A stretch of DNA of 7,310 nt from an uncultured Christensenellaceae bacterium (GCA_910588315.1 CAJUQF010000097.1:1-7310), one strand, 5' to 3'; shown: positions 1-6,535, numbered from the stretch's first letter. Numbers and translations are program-made. The notes: a model not told the origin generated them from the letters alone.

Positions 1-2485
1 ATTTTGCGGCGTTAAAGTGCGCGACTTTACCTGTCACGGTATACGTTTGGTACAACGCCTCCGCCATGCCGCCGTATTCGATGCGAAGAACTTTAGCACG
101 CTCGGAATCGGTGAGCGGCGACATCTTGTTATATGCCCAATCCGCCGCCGACGAAAGCATACCGCGCGCGGTGTTTCGCAACTGTTCGTCCGGCGCGTAC
201 CACTGTACGTCGAGCATAGCCTCGATCTGTTTATGGAAGAAATACCAAGGGACCCACACATTGCATTTCGTACCGTCGTCGTCCGTAACGGAGCTTGCAC
301 CAGTCACGAGCGCGTCGTACTGTTTTGCGGAAATTGCGCCGAGATAGCCTGCGTCCTCGGGATGTTTTGCCGCATACGCGTCCTGACATTTTTTAAGCTC
401 GGTAATCATATAAGTCAGCCGATCGAGTACGCTCTCGCCCTTAAACTTATAATCGGGCATGGTACGCGTCGCCTTGGCAAGCGCCGTTATGTAATGCGCT
501 TCGAACTGACCGGCGCCGCCGCCCGTCGGCGATATCCAGGCGCCGTAGCTTGCAGCGCCCAAAGTGTCCAATCCGGCTATACGGCGATAATTGTATAAAA
601 GCCTGTCTTTATCGAGTCCCATCATGTAATCGAGATTGACTTTCATAAGATCGGCGTAATGCGAATCGTTATCGAACTTAACCGTTCCGTAATCGTTCAT
701 GGAAAATATGGAAAGATCGGGAAGTTCCGCCGCTTTTACAGTTATTTTATAAGTTTTGCTCACTGTGGCATCTCCTCTCGCAAAAGTAATCGTGATATTC
801 ACATCGGTGTTAACCGAGACCGGCAACACCGTACCGTCGTTCGCTATGACGTCGGGATCGTCCGACACCCAGCTCATTCGCACGCCCTCGCCCGCATAAT
901 CCGGAACGGTAAGTTTACTTCCGCCGTCATATTCGAGTACGAATTTTTCGCTCTCGGATGCAACCGCCTGTTCATCGTTTTCTATCGTTATCAAACCGAA
1001 TTCTTTCATGACTTGCTTTTCGGTGAGCGCCGTCTGATATATCTTGACATTGTCTATCTTGCCGACGATCGGATTTTCGCCGTAATAACTCGTAGCGCCG
1101 AGCGAGTGTTGGATATCCCCGCCGAAATCCCAATATATCTTGTTGTCGTAGTTGAACGCATCGCTGTACGCCGTGCGCTTGCCGTCGATATAAACAGCTG
1201 CGGTATTGCCGTCCAAAGTAAACTGAATATTAAACCATCTGTCATACGGGACGTCGAACATAAGATTCTGATTGCGTACGTTCTCTTCGTCGGTAAATCT
1301 CAAGCATGCCTGCGATCCGCCCCACTTGATACCGAGTACGATATACTGATTGCGCCACTCGGCAAACTCGAGAAGCCGCGAGTATGCACCCGTACCGCTG
1401 TCCACGTATGCGTCGAGCGAAACCGACAGTTTATTGTGTCCGCTCAGTATTTTCGCAGGCAGTTTCGCCGACGAGCGGTTTTTAAGCTCTTCCGAGCCGG
1501 GCGTCCCGTCGATAACAAGCGCACTGCCGTGTCCGTCGACATCCTCGATAACCGCATTACCGACGAGCGTAGCGTCATATCCGCGTACAGATTCCACTCC
1601 GCCGTTTTCGAAGTCATAGCTTGCCGTAAGTAGATCGGTATACTTTATATCGAATTCGCTTTTGATCTGATCGCCGGTAAGCGCCGCGTCATAAACACGA
1701 AAATCGGAAAAACTCCCTATAAAATCCGCATCGTTCCACTTATCCGTCGCACCGAGTACAAACTTGCCGTTTTCGCCGTAAAACTTTTTCGCGCTAAAAT
1801 CGCCGGGCTTTGTCACTAGAAGCTCGCCGTTCTGATAAATACTGAACCCCGTAGGCGTAAACTCATAGGCATAATGCACCCAAACATCGTATATCGGCAA
1901 AATCGCACTGACCGGCGTATTATAATAATCCGCGTAAGTCGTATCTTTACCTTCGAACAAAAAATTATCCGCATTGCCGGCGCCGTATTTTTGATCGCCG
2001 TCGACGCGCATGTTTACATGCAAACCATTATAATAATTAGGGGCAAAAGGCATGGCTGACATCCACGATCCGCTATCGCCGATCCCGTCGTGGACCTCTA
2101 AAAGCCGCGACCAACCCGGCATATCGGTCGAAAGCTTAAACCAGCCGGCAACAGTCGCCGACTCGCCGTTCATCACGTCGATAGGCACTTGTACATAATT
2201 TGCCAAATGTCCGCTGCCGTTTATATCAAGCGACGGATTGCCTTTCCACGCATTTTTCGTTACCGTAACGCCGCCGCCGTTCACTACGGTCGCGGACGGC
2301 AACGTTCCGCCCGCGGCGTTCTCGCCGAGATCCGCATCGTTGTTGAACAATAACCGATATACCGCCGACGGCGCGCTCTCCGCACCCGCGGGTTCTTGCG
2401 ACGCAACGCCCGATATCGCACCTGCGGTCACGGCAAGCGCCGAAACGGTACATACCGCAAGGAGCTTTTTGGTTTTTGTCGACAT
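1..2485 (-). CDS. Secreted LamG-LamG-Ig-GH127 (DUF1680) glycosidase, beta-L-arabinofuranosidase-like, 3' end outside the window
   Basis: The reading frame stays open for 828 codons from 2485 to position 1 and continues past the left edge, so the C-terminus is missing. Residues 1-30 look like a Sec signal peptide: KTKK, then a hydrophobic stretch, with plausible cleavage after VAS or AGA. Residues about 42-280 and 283-498 are two LamG/concanavalin-like sandwiches; each ends in the typical strand and tail (FSDFRVYDAALTGDQI and GKIDNVKIYQTALTEKQ). Residues about 500-585 resemble the Ig-like module common in clostridial arabinosidases (LTVPD, then MSWVSDDPDVI and DGTV). From about 588 the GH127 (DUF1680) domain begins: DKDRLLYNYRRIAGLD at 625-640, YGAW at 647, HYITALA at 664, VPWYFFHK at 745 and EYGGMAEALY at 803. 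Known GH127 enzymes release beta-L-arabinofuranose using a zinc-bound cysteine nucleophile; that region lies outside the window, so activity is not proven. LamG modules may bind plant glycans (inference). The second ATG (2485) is preferred over 2488 on ribosome-site spacing. Confidence 0.85.
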   Translation of the reverse strand, partial: MSTKTKKLLAVCTVSALAVTAGAISGVASQEPAGAESAPSAVYRLLFNNDADLGENAAGGTLPSATVVNGGGVTVTKNAWKGNPSLDINGSGHLANYVQVPIDVMNGESATVAGWFKLSTDMPGWSRLLEVHDGIGDSGSWMSAMPFAPNYYNGLHVNMRVDGDQKYGAGNADNFLFEGKDTTYADYYNTPVSAILPIYDVWVHYAYEFTPTGFSIYQNGELLVTKPGDFSAKKFYGENGKFVLGATDKWNDADFIGSFSDFRVYDAALTGDQIKSEFDIKYTDLLTASYDFENGGVESVRGYDATLVGNAVIEDVDGHGSALVIDGTPGSEELKNRSSAKLPAKILSGHNKLSVSLDAYVDSGTGAYSRLLEFAEWRNQYIVLGIKWGGSQACLRFTDEENVRNQNLMFDVPYDRWFNIQFTLDGNTAAVYIDGKRTAYSDAFNYDNKIYWDFGGDIQHSLGATSYYGENPIVGKIDNVKIYQTALTEKQVMKEFGLITIENDEQAVASESEKFVLEYDGGSKLTVPDYAGEGVRMSWVSDDPDVIANDGTVLPVSVNTDVNITITFARGDATVSKTYKITVKAAELPDLSIFSMNDYGTVKFDNDSHYADLMKVNLDYMMGLDKDRLLYNYRRIAGLDTLGAASYGAWISPTGGGAGQFEAHYITALAKATRTMPDYKFKGESVLDRLTYMITELKKCQDAYAAKHPEDAGYLGAISAKQYDALVTGASSVTDDDGTKCNVWVPWYFFHKQIEAMLDVQWYAPDEQLRNTARGMLSSAADWAYNKMSPLTDSERAKVLRIEYGGMAEALYQTYTVTGKVAHFNAAK

Positions 2486-2491
2486 CATTTG

Positions 2492-2496
2492 CCTCC
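2492..2496 (-). promoter_or_regulatory. Ribosome binding site GGAGG of the GH127 gene
   Basis: A perfect GGAGG reads on the minus strand just before two consecutive ATG codons. It lies 3 nt from the first ATG (2488) and 6 nt from the second (2485). The second spacing is more normal, so the protein probably starts at 2485, although both starts give the same signal peptide. Confidence 0.75.
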
Positions 2497-2568
2497 GTAC
2501 ATAAATGTTTTGTAAATACATTATACACCATAATACGCAAACAAAAAAATAGTCTATTTTGCCAACTT

Positions 2569-2597
2569 AGTATACAAAAACTCACTTTTTTCGGCAA
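2569..2597 (-). promoter_or_regulatory. Candidate sigma-A promoter P2 for the GH127 gene
   Basis: On the minus strand TTGCCG (2597-2592) is separated by 17 nt from TATACT (2574-2569). It overlaps the tail of the other candidate, P1, so the two may be alternatives. A further TATAAT at 2525-2520 lacks a good -35 box. The leader would be about 75 nt. An operator or catabolite site might be expected for a glycosidase, but none was recognised. Confidence 0.4.
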
Positions 2598-2601
2598 GTC
2601 A

Positions 2602-2630
2602 ATAATATCATACCGCTCGCACAATGTCAA
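2602..2630 (-). promoter_or_regulatory. Candidate sigma-A promoter P1 for the GH127 gene
   Basis: On the minus strand a perfect TTGACA (2630-2625) is followed after exactly 17 nt by TATTAT (2607-2602). A TGA immediately before the hexamer gives an extended -10. This is the best match upstream of the glycosidase. Transcription would start near 2595, leaving a leader of about 105 nt. Confidence 0.6.
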
Positions 2631-2656
2631 TCGATATCCGCATAACGGCTATTCGC

Positions 2657-2685
2657 TTGACTGAAAAAAAAGCATATGATATAAT
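2657..2685 (+). promoter_or_regulatory. Promoter of tRNA-Arg
   Basis: TTGACT (2657-2662), a 17-nt spacer and a perfect TATAAT (2680-2685), with TGA directly before the -10 (extended -10). The predicted start near 2692 is about 3 nt before the mature tRNA 5' end. It is divergent from the glycosidase promoter P1, with 26 nt between the two -35 boxes. Confidence 0.8.
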
Positions 2686-2694
2686 TACGATAAT

Positions 2695-2769
2695 GCTTCC
2701 GTAGTTAAATGGATATAACATCCCCCTCCTAAGGGGACGTTGTGGGTTCGATTCCCGCCGGGAGTGCCA
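2695..2769 (+). tRNA. tRNA-Arg (anticodon CCT), CCA encoded
   Basis: A full cloverleaf can be drawn. The acceptor stem is 2695-2701 with 2759-2765 (7 bp, including two G-T pairs). The D arm is 2704-2719 with stem GTTA/TAAC and GG in the loop. The anticodon stem is TCCCC (2721-2725) with GGGGA (2733-2737), and its 7-nt loop CTCCTAA gives anticodon CCT at 2728-2730. The variable loop is 4 nt. The T arm is 2742-2758 with loop TTCGATT. Discriminator G2766 is followed by an encoded CCA (2767-2769). It reads the AGG codon, seldom used in the neighbouring genes. It has its own strong promoter and appears monocistronic. Its 3' half is also one arm of a long inverted repeat with the downstream DNA. 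Confidence 0.93.
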
Positions 2770-2820
2770 ATCCCCGTCGAGCTTTGCTCGACGGGGATTT
2801 GTACTCTCGCGAGAATCGAA
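2747..2820. repeat. Long imperfect palindrome joining the tRNA 3' half to its own inverted copy
   Basis: The axis is the TTT at 2783-2785. The inner 14 positions on each side (2769-2782 and 2786-2799) are perfectly complementary. Further out, 2747-2767 (T-loop, T-stem 3' side and acceptor 3' strand of the tRNA) pairs with 2801-2820, with one bulge (C2758) and few mismatches. By hand count there are about 31 Watson-Crick pairs plus 2 G-T pairs over arms of 36 and 35 nt. The right arm is therefore a degenerate reverse-complement copy of the tRNA 3' end. Possible readings are a recombination or insertion scar, an element that propagates next to tRNA 3' ends, or a structure competing with tRNA folding. 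Confidence 0.7.
2769..2800 (+). terminator. Terminator-like hairpin immediately after tRNA-Arg
   Basis: A 14-bp perfect stem (2769-2782 with 2786-2799, loop TTT) rich in G-C begins at the last base of the CCA. Only a short T run (2798-2800) follows, so termination may be partial. It also forms the core of the larger palindrome and has a partial counterpart at 2957-2976, so it may be a repeat element reused as a terminator. Confidence 0.6.
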
Positions 2821-2908
2821 GTGCACCGCAGCAAAGCTTAAAACGCCGTAAATATGTAACATAACTCAATGGTCTAACAATTCGTTTGCATTTTCGGCGC
2901 GCGGTTCG
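2773..2908. repeat. Tandem repeat unit A (non-coding, structured)
   Basis: Three blocks recur in the same order and orientation in unit B at 2957-3086. They are a CCGTCG/CGACGG hairpin (2773-2794), a 25-nt block at 2803-2827 matching 2980-3004 at 22 positions, and a 21-nt block at 2888-2908 matching 3066-3086 at 20 positions. Offsets are 184, 177 and 178 nt, so this looks like an old tandem duplication with indels. The spacers between blocks have diverged strongly. The only open frames here are short, without ribosome sites, and look spurious. Confidence 0.6.
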
Positions 2909-2936
2909 TTAGGCGCTTGGACGCAGTCCAAAGCCC

Positions 2937-2953
2937 GCCCGCTCTTTGCGGGC
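2937..2953. other. Hairpin between the repeat units
   Basis: GCCCGC (2937-2942) pairs with GCGGGC (2948-2953) around the loop TCTTT. The left arm overlaps a direct doubling of GCCCGC (2933-2938 and 2937-2942), so two registers are possible. A flanking pair CAGTCC (2924-2929) and GGACTG (2974-2979) could enclose it in a larger fold. No T run follows, so it is not a typical terminator. Confidence 0.45.
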
Positions 2954-2956
2954 ATT

Positions 2957-3086
2957 CCCGTCGCATTCTCGACGGACTGTCTCCCGCGAGAATCGAAGTG
3001 CGCCACTGAACGGCAATAGTCGCTAAGAATATGTTTAAAGAACAGCAATGCACTATACTATACAAGCATTTTCGGCGCACGGTTCG
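2957..3086. repeat. Tandem repeat unit B (non-coding, structured)
   Basis: This is the second copy of the unit beginning at 2773. It has a 6-bp hairpin CCGTCG/CGACGG (2958-2963 and 2970-2975), the 25-nt block at 2980-3004, and the 21-nt block at 3066-3086. Read on the minus strand, 2980-2997 resembles the tRNA-Arg T-loop and acceptor end (TTCGATTC, then CGC, then GGGAG) even more closely than the block in unit A. The unit ends directly against the -35 box of the Bro-N promoter. Confidence 0.6.
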
Positions 3087-3087
3087 C

Positions 3088-3116
3088 TTGAAGTTACAAT
3101 GTAAATGTGATATAAT
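3088..3116 (+). promoter_or_regulatory. Promoter of the Bro-N gene
   Basis: TTGAAG (3088-3093), a 17-nt spacer and a perfect TATAAT (3111-3116), with TGA just before the -10 (extended -10). The transcript would start near 3123, about 20 nt before the start codon. The -35 box abuts the last block of repeat unit B. This indicates independent transcription rather than read-through from the tRNA. Confidence 0.75.
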
Positions 3117-3134
3117 GATTTAAATTAGTATTAA

Positions 3135-3138
3135 AGGA
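3135..3138 (+). promoter_or_regulatory. Ribosome binding site AGGA of the Bro-N gene
   Basis: AAAGGA lies 3 nt before the first of two consecutive ATG codons (3142) and 6 nt before the second (3145). As with the glycosidase gene, the second ATG has the more usual spacing, so the protein may be one residue shorter than the annotated frame. Confidence 0.6.
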
Positions 3139-3141
3139 TAG

Positions 3142-4002
3142 ATGATGAACAACAAGATAAAGGTTTTCGAAAATAAACAAGTTCGTACGGTATGGGACGC
3201 AGAAGCCGAAGAATGGTATTTTTCTGTCGTGGATATTGTTTCCGTTCTGACGGATAGCACGGATTATCAAACTGCAAGAAATTATTGGAAAGTATTAAAG
3301 AGCAGACTTTTAGCGGAAGGGAATGAAACGGTTACAAATTGTAACCGGTTGAAATTACCTGCCGCCGACGGTAAAATGCGATCGACCGACGTTCTCGACA
3401 CAAAAGGTGTTTTGCGACTCGTACAATCTATACCTTCACCCAAAGCCGAGCCGTTTAAAATGTGGCTTGCCGAAGTCGGGGACGAGCGTTTGAACGAAAT
3501 AGCAGATCCGGAAAAGGCAATTTTGCGCGGCGCGGACTACTACCGAGCCAAAGGCTATACGGATGGCTGGATAAACCAACGCTTGCAGACGATCGAAATG
3601 CGCAAAGAACTCACCGACGATTGGAAAGCTCGCGGCATACAGCAAAACAAAGATTACGCCATTCTCACCAACGAAATGACAAAGGCGTGGAGCGGTCTTA
3701 CCGTTCAAGAATATAAGCAAATCAAGGGCTTAAAGAAAGAGAACTTGCGCGACAATATGACTAATATCGAACTCGTCCTTAATATGCTCGCAGAAGTAAC
3801 GACAACGGCAATATCGCGACAAGAACGACCCGAAAAGTTTACGGAAAGTAAAAATATCGCAAAACGCGGCGGATCGGTCGCAAAGAATGCGCGTACCGAC
3901 ATCGAGTCGCAATTGGGAAAATCGGTAATATCTTCGCTCAATGCAACCGATAAACCGTCGCTCGAAATACGATCGTCTGCCCCACAAGAAACCGACGACT
4001 GA
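3142..4002 (+). CDS. Bro-N domain protein, phage antirepressor-like
   Basis: This is a 286-residue soluble protein with no signal peptide or membrane segment. The N-terminal third matches the Bro-N (BRO/ANT antirepressor) fold: the WYFSVVDIVSVLTDS segment at 25-39, ARNYWKVLKSRL at 45-56, then KLPAADGKMRSTDVLDT (71-87) and IPSPKAEPFKMWLAEVGDE (97-115). The C-terminal part (about 120-265) matches the conserved tail of the chromosomal form of this family, with YTDGWINQRL, LTDDWKARGI, DYAILTNEM and LKKENLRDNMT. Bro-N proteins are DNA-binding in viruses and some phages; the cellular role of this long form is unknown to me. The last 25 residues or so look disordered (Ser, Thr, Glu, Asp rich). It has its own promoter and converges on leuS, and no phage structural, integrase or repressor gene is visible nearby. 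Lying just beyond tRNA-linked repeats, it may be cargo or remnant of an insertion (inference). Confidence 0.87.
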   Translation: MMNNKIKVFENKQVRTVWDAEAEEWYFSVVDIVSVLTDSTDYQTARNYWKVLKSRLLAEGNETVTNCNRLKLPAADGKMRSTDVLDTKGVLRLVQSIPSPKAEPFKMWLAEVGDERLNEIADPEKAILRGADYYRAKGYTDGWINQRLQTIEMRKELTDDWKARGIQQNKDYAILTNEMTKAWSGLTVQEYKQIKGLKKENLRDNMTNIELVLNMLAEVTTTAISRQERPEKFTESKNIAKRGGSVAKNARTDIESQLGKSVISSLNATDKPSLEIRSSAPQETDD

Positions 4003-4051
4003 TTTTTCTAATAAATAATGTTCCTCGAATAAAACGTAAGATCACACAACA

Positions 4052-4083
4052 AAAAACGCCGACGAATCTACATCGGCGTTTTT
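4052..4083. terminator. Bidirectional terminator between the Bro-N gene and leuS
   Basis: ACGCCGA (4056-4062) pairs with TCGGCGT (4073-4079) around a 10-nt loop. The flanking A run (4051-4055) pairs with the T run (4080-4083), so either strand ends in a U tract. It sits 49 nt after the Bro-N stop and 22 nt after the leuS stop, serving both convergent genes. Confidence 0.85.
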
Positions 4084-4105
4084 GTATTACAGTGCTATAA
4101 AAATG

Positions 4106-6523
4106 TTATAACAATATATTTACGAGTCGTCCGGGAATGACTATCACCTTTTTTGGCGTTGCCCCGGCAACAAGCGCTTTTACTTCCTCGTTTGCCATGG
4201 CGAGCTTTTCGAGTTCGTCTCTGTCGGAAGGCGGCAACATTATCTTACAGCGCAATTTGGAGTTTATCTGCACCGCGTATTCGATCTCGGCTTTTACGAG
4301 TTTGCTTTCGTCGCAGACAGGATACTTCTCTTCGAATACCGACTGCTTGCCGCCGAGCATTTCGTTTAGTTCTTCGCAGAAATGCGGTGCGAGCGGCGCC
4401 ATGACACGCACAAATATCTTTAACACATATTTGAGATAGCCGGGTTCGTATTCTTTCGCGCCGCGATACTTATACATGGCGTTTACAAGCTCCATGAGTC
4501 GCGCGACCGCAGTATTGAACCCGAACTCCGGTATATCTTTTTTTACTTCCTTTATGCAATAATTAAGCTCGTAATCGAGCGCGCCGCCTTTGGGGTTTTC
4601 CTTGACGTCCCGAACGTCGTCCGCAAGCCGCTCTATCCTATCCATAAACCGAGCGCAAGACGATATACCGCCATCCGACCACGGCCCGCCTTCCACATAA
4701 TCGAACCCGAACATCAAATACAGTCTGAGCGCGTCCGACCCGAACTTTTCGATAAGCGGGTCCGCCGAGATGACGTTACCGCGGGACTTGCTCATTCGAT
4801 ACCCGTCGGGGCCGAGTATAACGCCCTGATGCACGAGCCGAGTGAACGGTTCGTCGAAATCGAGATAACCGAGGTCGTGCAAAACTTTTGTTATAAACCG
4901 CGAATACAATAAGTGCGTGCAGGCATGCTCGGCGCCACCGACATAGCAGTCGACGGGCAGCATCTTATTGACAGTTTTTCTATCGAACGGCTCGCTGTCG
5001 TTGTGCGCGTCGGGATAACGCAAATAGTACCAGGACGAACACACGAACGTATCGAGCGTATCGGACTCGCGCCGAGCCTTCCTGCCGCAAATCGGGCAAA
5101 CGGTCTCGGTAAACTCCTTGCATTTCGTGAGCGGCGATTTGCCGTCGGGCGTGAAGTTCACTTCGTAAGGCAATGTCACGGGCAGATCTTTTTCGGGAAC
5201 GGGTACCGTGCCGCAATGCTCGCAGTATATTACGGGAATGGGCGCGCCCCAATACCGCTGACGTGAAACCGACCAATCGCGCATGCGATAGTTAATCTTT
5301 CTGCCGCCCTTGCCGATTTTTTCGAGTTCGTCAAGCACGGCGTTTTTACCGTCGGCGCTCTTTATGCCGTCGAACTTGCCGCTGTTCGTCATGACCCCGT
5401 ACTCGGTATACGGCAGTTCGCTCTCGCCCTTTTCCGGATTTATAACGCGCACTATGCGCATATTGTTTTTAAGCGCAAAAGCGTAATCACGCGTGTCGTG
5501 CGCCGCGACGCCCATGACCGCACCGGTACCGTAAGTCGACAGGCAATAGTCCGCAATATAAACGGGTACTTTCTCGCCGTTTATCGGGTTTATGCAGTAC
5601 ACGCCCAAAAACACTCCCGTCTTGTCCTTGGACGTCGACGTGCGCTCTATTTCGCTCTGCTTTGCCGTAGCTGCGATATAAGCGTCCACCGCACTCTTTT
5701 GCTCGGGCGTGACAAGCGCCTGCACGTACGGATGCTCGGGCGCGAGAACGACGTATGTCACGCCGAAAAGCGTGTCCGCTCGCGTCGTGAAAACCGTTAT
5801 GTTTTTTATATCGCCGACAGGTTTTTCGAGATCGAAAACGACCTCTCCGCCCACCGACTTGCCTATCCAATTGCGCTGCATCGTCTTGGTCTTTTCCGGC
5901 CAATCGAGAGCGTCGATACCGGCAAGCAGTTTTTCGGCGTAATCGGTTATCTTAAAGAACCACTGCGTCATTTCCTTGCGCAGCACTTCGGTCTTGCAGC
6001 GTTCGCACTTACCGTCTACTACCTGTTCGTTGGCAATAACGGTTTGGCATGACGGGCAGTAATTAACAGGGGCTTTCTTTTGATATGCGAGCCCGTTCTT
6101 GTAAAGTTGTAAAAACAGCCATTGCGTCCATTTGTAATAATCGGGTGCGCACGTACGGAACTCGTGTTCCCAATCGACCATGGTACCCATATCTTTGAGC
6201 TGGCGCTCCATAGTCTCGATATTTCTGTCCGTCGAGTCTTTGGGATGCACGCCGGTCTTTATGGCATAGTTTTCCGCAGGCAGACCGAACGCGTCGAAAC
6301 CCATCGGCTGAAACACGTTCTTGCCGTTCATACGCATGAACCGTGCATACGAGTCCGCGACGCCGTAATTATACCAATGCCCCATGTGCAACCGTGCGCC
6401 CGACGGATAAGGCAGCATTTCGAGTACGTAATGCTTATCACCGCCGGCATTCTCGTGGAATGTGTTGATACCGGTCTCGTTCCAGATCCGCTGCCATTTT
6501 TTTTCTATTTCGTTGTGATCCAT
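4106..6523 (-). CDS. leuS: Leucyl-tRNA synthetase
   Basis: This 805-residue cytoplasmic class Ia synthetase charges tRNA-Leu with leucine using ATP and edits mischarged products. All expected parts are present. The HIGH motif is HMGH (46-49). A first zinc-type cysteine set is CPSC (156-159) with CERC (173-176). The CP1 editing domain includes TTRADTLFG (246-254) and GAVMGVAAHDTRD (334-346). DWSVSRQRYWG is at 416-426, and a second cysteine set is CEHC (434-437) with CPIC (476-479). TLDTFVCSSWYYLRY is at 489-503 and the KMSKS motif is RMSKS (576-580). The C-terminal domain ends in the family-typical VIVIPGRLVNILL. Length is within the usual 800-870. GAG(G) lies 4 nt before the chosen ATG. The segments after HMGH (WYNYGVADSYARFM) and after KMSKS (MFGFDYVEGGPWSDGGI) match a variant I associate with Clostridia. 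No frameshift or truncation is seen. Confidence 0.98.
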   Translation of the reverse strand: MDHNEIEKKWQRIWNETGINTFHENAGGDKHYVLEMLPYPSGARLHMGHWYNYGVADSYARFMRMNGKNVFQPMGFDAFGLPAENYAIKTGVHPKDSTDRNIETMERQLKDMGTMVDWEHEFRTCAPDYYKWTQWLFLQLYKNGLAYQKKAPVNYCPSCQTVIANEQVVDGKCERCKTEVLRKEMTQWFFKITDYAEKLLAGIDALDWPEKTKTMQRNWIGKSVGGEVVFDLEKPVGDIKNITVFTTRADTLFGVTYVVLAPEHPYVQALVTPEQKSAVDAYIAATAKQSEIERTSTSKDKTGVFLGVYCINPINGEKVPVYIADYCLSTYGTGAVMGVAAHDTRDYAFALKNNMRIVRVINPEKGESELPYTEYGVMTNSGKFDGIKSADGKNAVLDELEKIGKGGRKINYRMRDWSVSRQRYWGAPIPVIYCEHCGTVPVPEKDLPVTLPYEVNFTPDGKSPLTKCKEFTETVCPICGRKARRESDTLDTFVCSSWYYLRYPDAHNDSEPFDRKTVNKMLPVDCYVGGAEHACTHLLYSRFITKVLHDLGYLDFDEPFTRLVHQGVILGPDGYRMSKSRGNVISADPLIEKFGSDALRLYLMFGFDYVEGGPWSDGGISSCARFMDRIERLADDVRDVKENPKGGALDYELNYCIKEVKKDIPEFGFNTAVARLMELVNAMYKYRGAKEYEPGYLKYVLKIFVRVMAPLAPHFCEELNEMLGGKQSVFEEKYPVCDESKLVKAEIEYAVQINSKLRCKIMLPPSDRDELEKLAMANEEVKALVAGATPKKVIVIPGRLVNILL

Positions 6524-6535
6524 AAAACCTCACGA

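Noticed and set aside
17..598. Plus-strand open frame of 193 codons
   Set aside because: It is the antisense shadow of the GH127 gene, which reads without interruption on the minus strand here. It has no recognisable family and no good ribosome site.
659..1633. Plus-strand open frame of 324 codons
   Set aside because: It lies opposite the LamG and Ig-like modules of the glycosidase. The translation is rich in Arg, Val and Ile without domain signals, as expected of an antisense frame in this codon usage.
2446..2452. Lipoprotein signal (lipobox) in the glycosidase N-terminus
   Set aside because: The only candidate cysteine (residue 12, in LAVC) has Val before it and sits too early in the hydrophobic stretch; a Sec signal peptide fits better.
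2226..2630. Minus-strand 134-codon frame starting in the glycosidase leader
   Set aside because: It overlaps the start of the GH127 gene in another frame, lacks a ribosome site and has a low-complexity Arg/Gly/Cys-rich end.
2608..2862. Minus-strand 84-codon frame across tRNA-Arg
   Set aside because: It reads antisense through the tRNA and the palindrome; peptides of this kind are typical artefacts of tRNA regions.
2803..3004. A second, degenerate tRNA gene on the minus strand
   Set aside because: Only a T-loop/acceptor-like stretch is present. No T-stem, anticodon arm or D arm can be drawn, so it is a tRNA-end-like repeat and not a tRNA pseudogene with recoverable structure.
2866..3080. Two minus-strand frames of 60 and 68 codons in the repeat region
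   Set aside because: They overlap each other in different frames, cover the tandem repeats, have no ribosome site and no recognisable domain. The repeated resemblance of their translations comes from the DNA repeats.
2773..3086. CRISPR-like array
   Set aside because: There are only two copies, the spacing is about 180 bp, the copies diverge, and no cas gene is nearby.
4913..5266. Plus-strand frames within the leuS region (also at 5498-6052 and 6122-6607)
   Set aside because: leuS is intact and fully explained on the minus strand; these are antisense frames without family signals.
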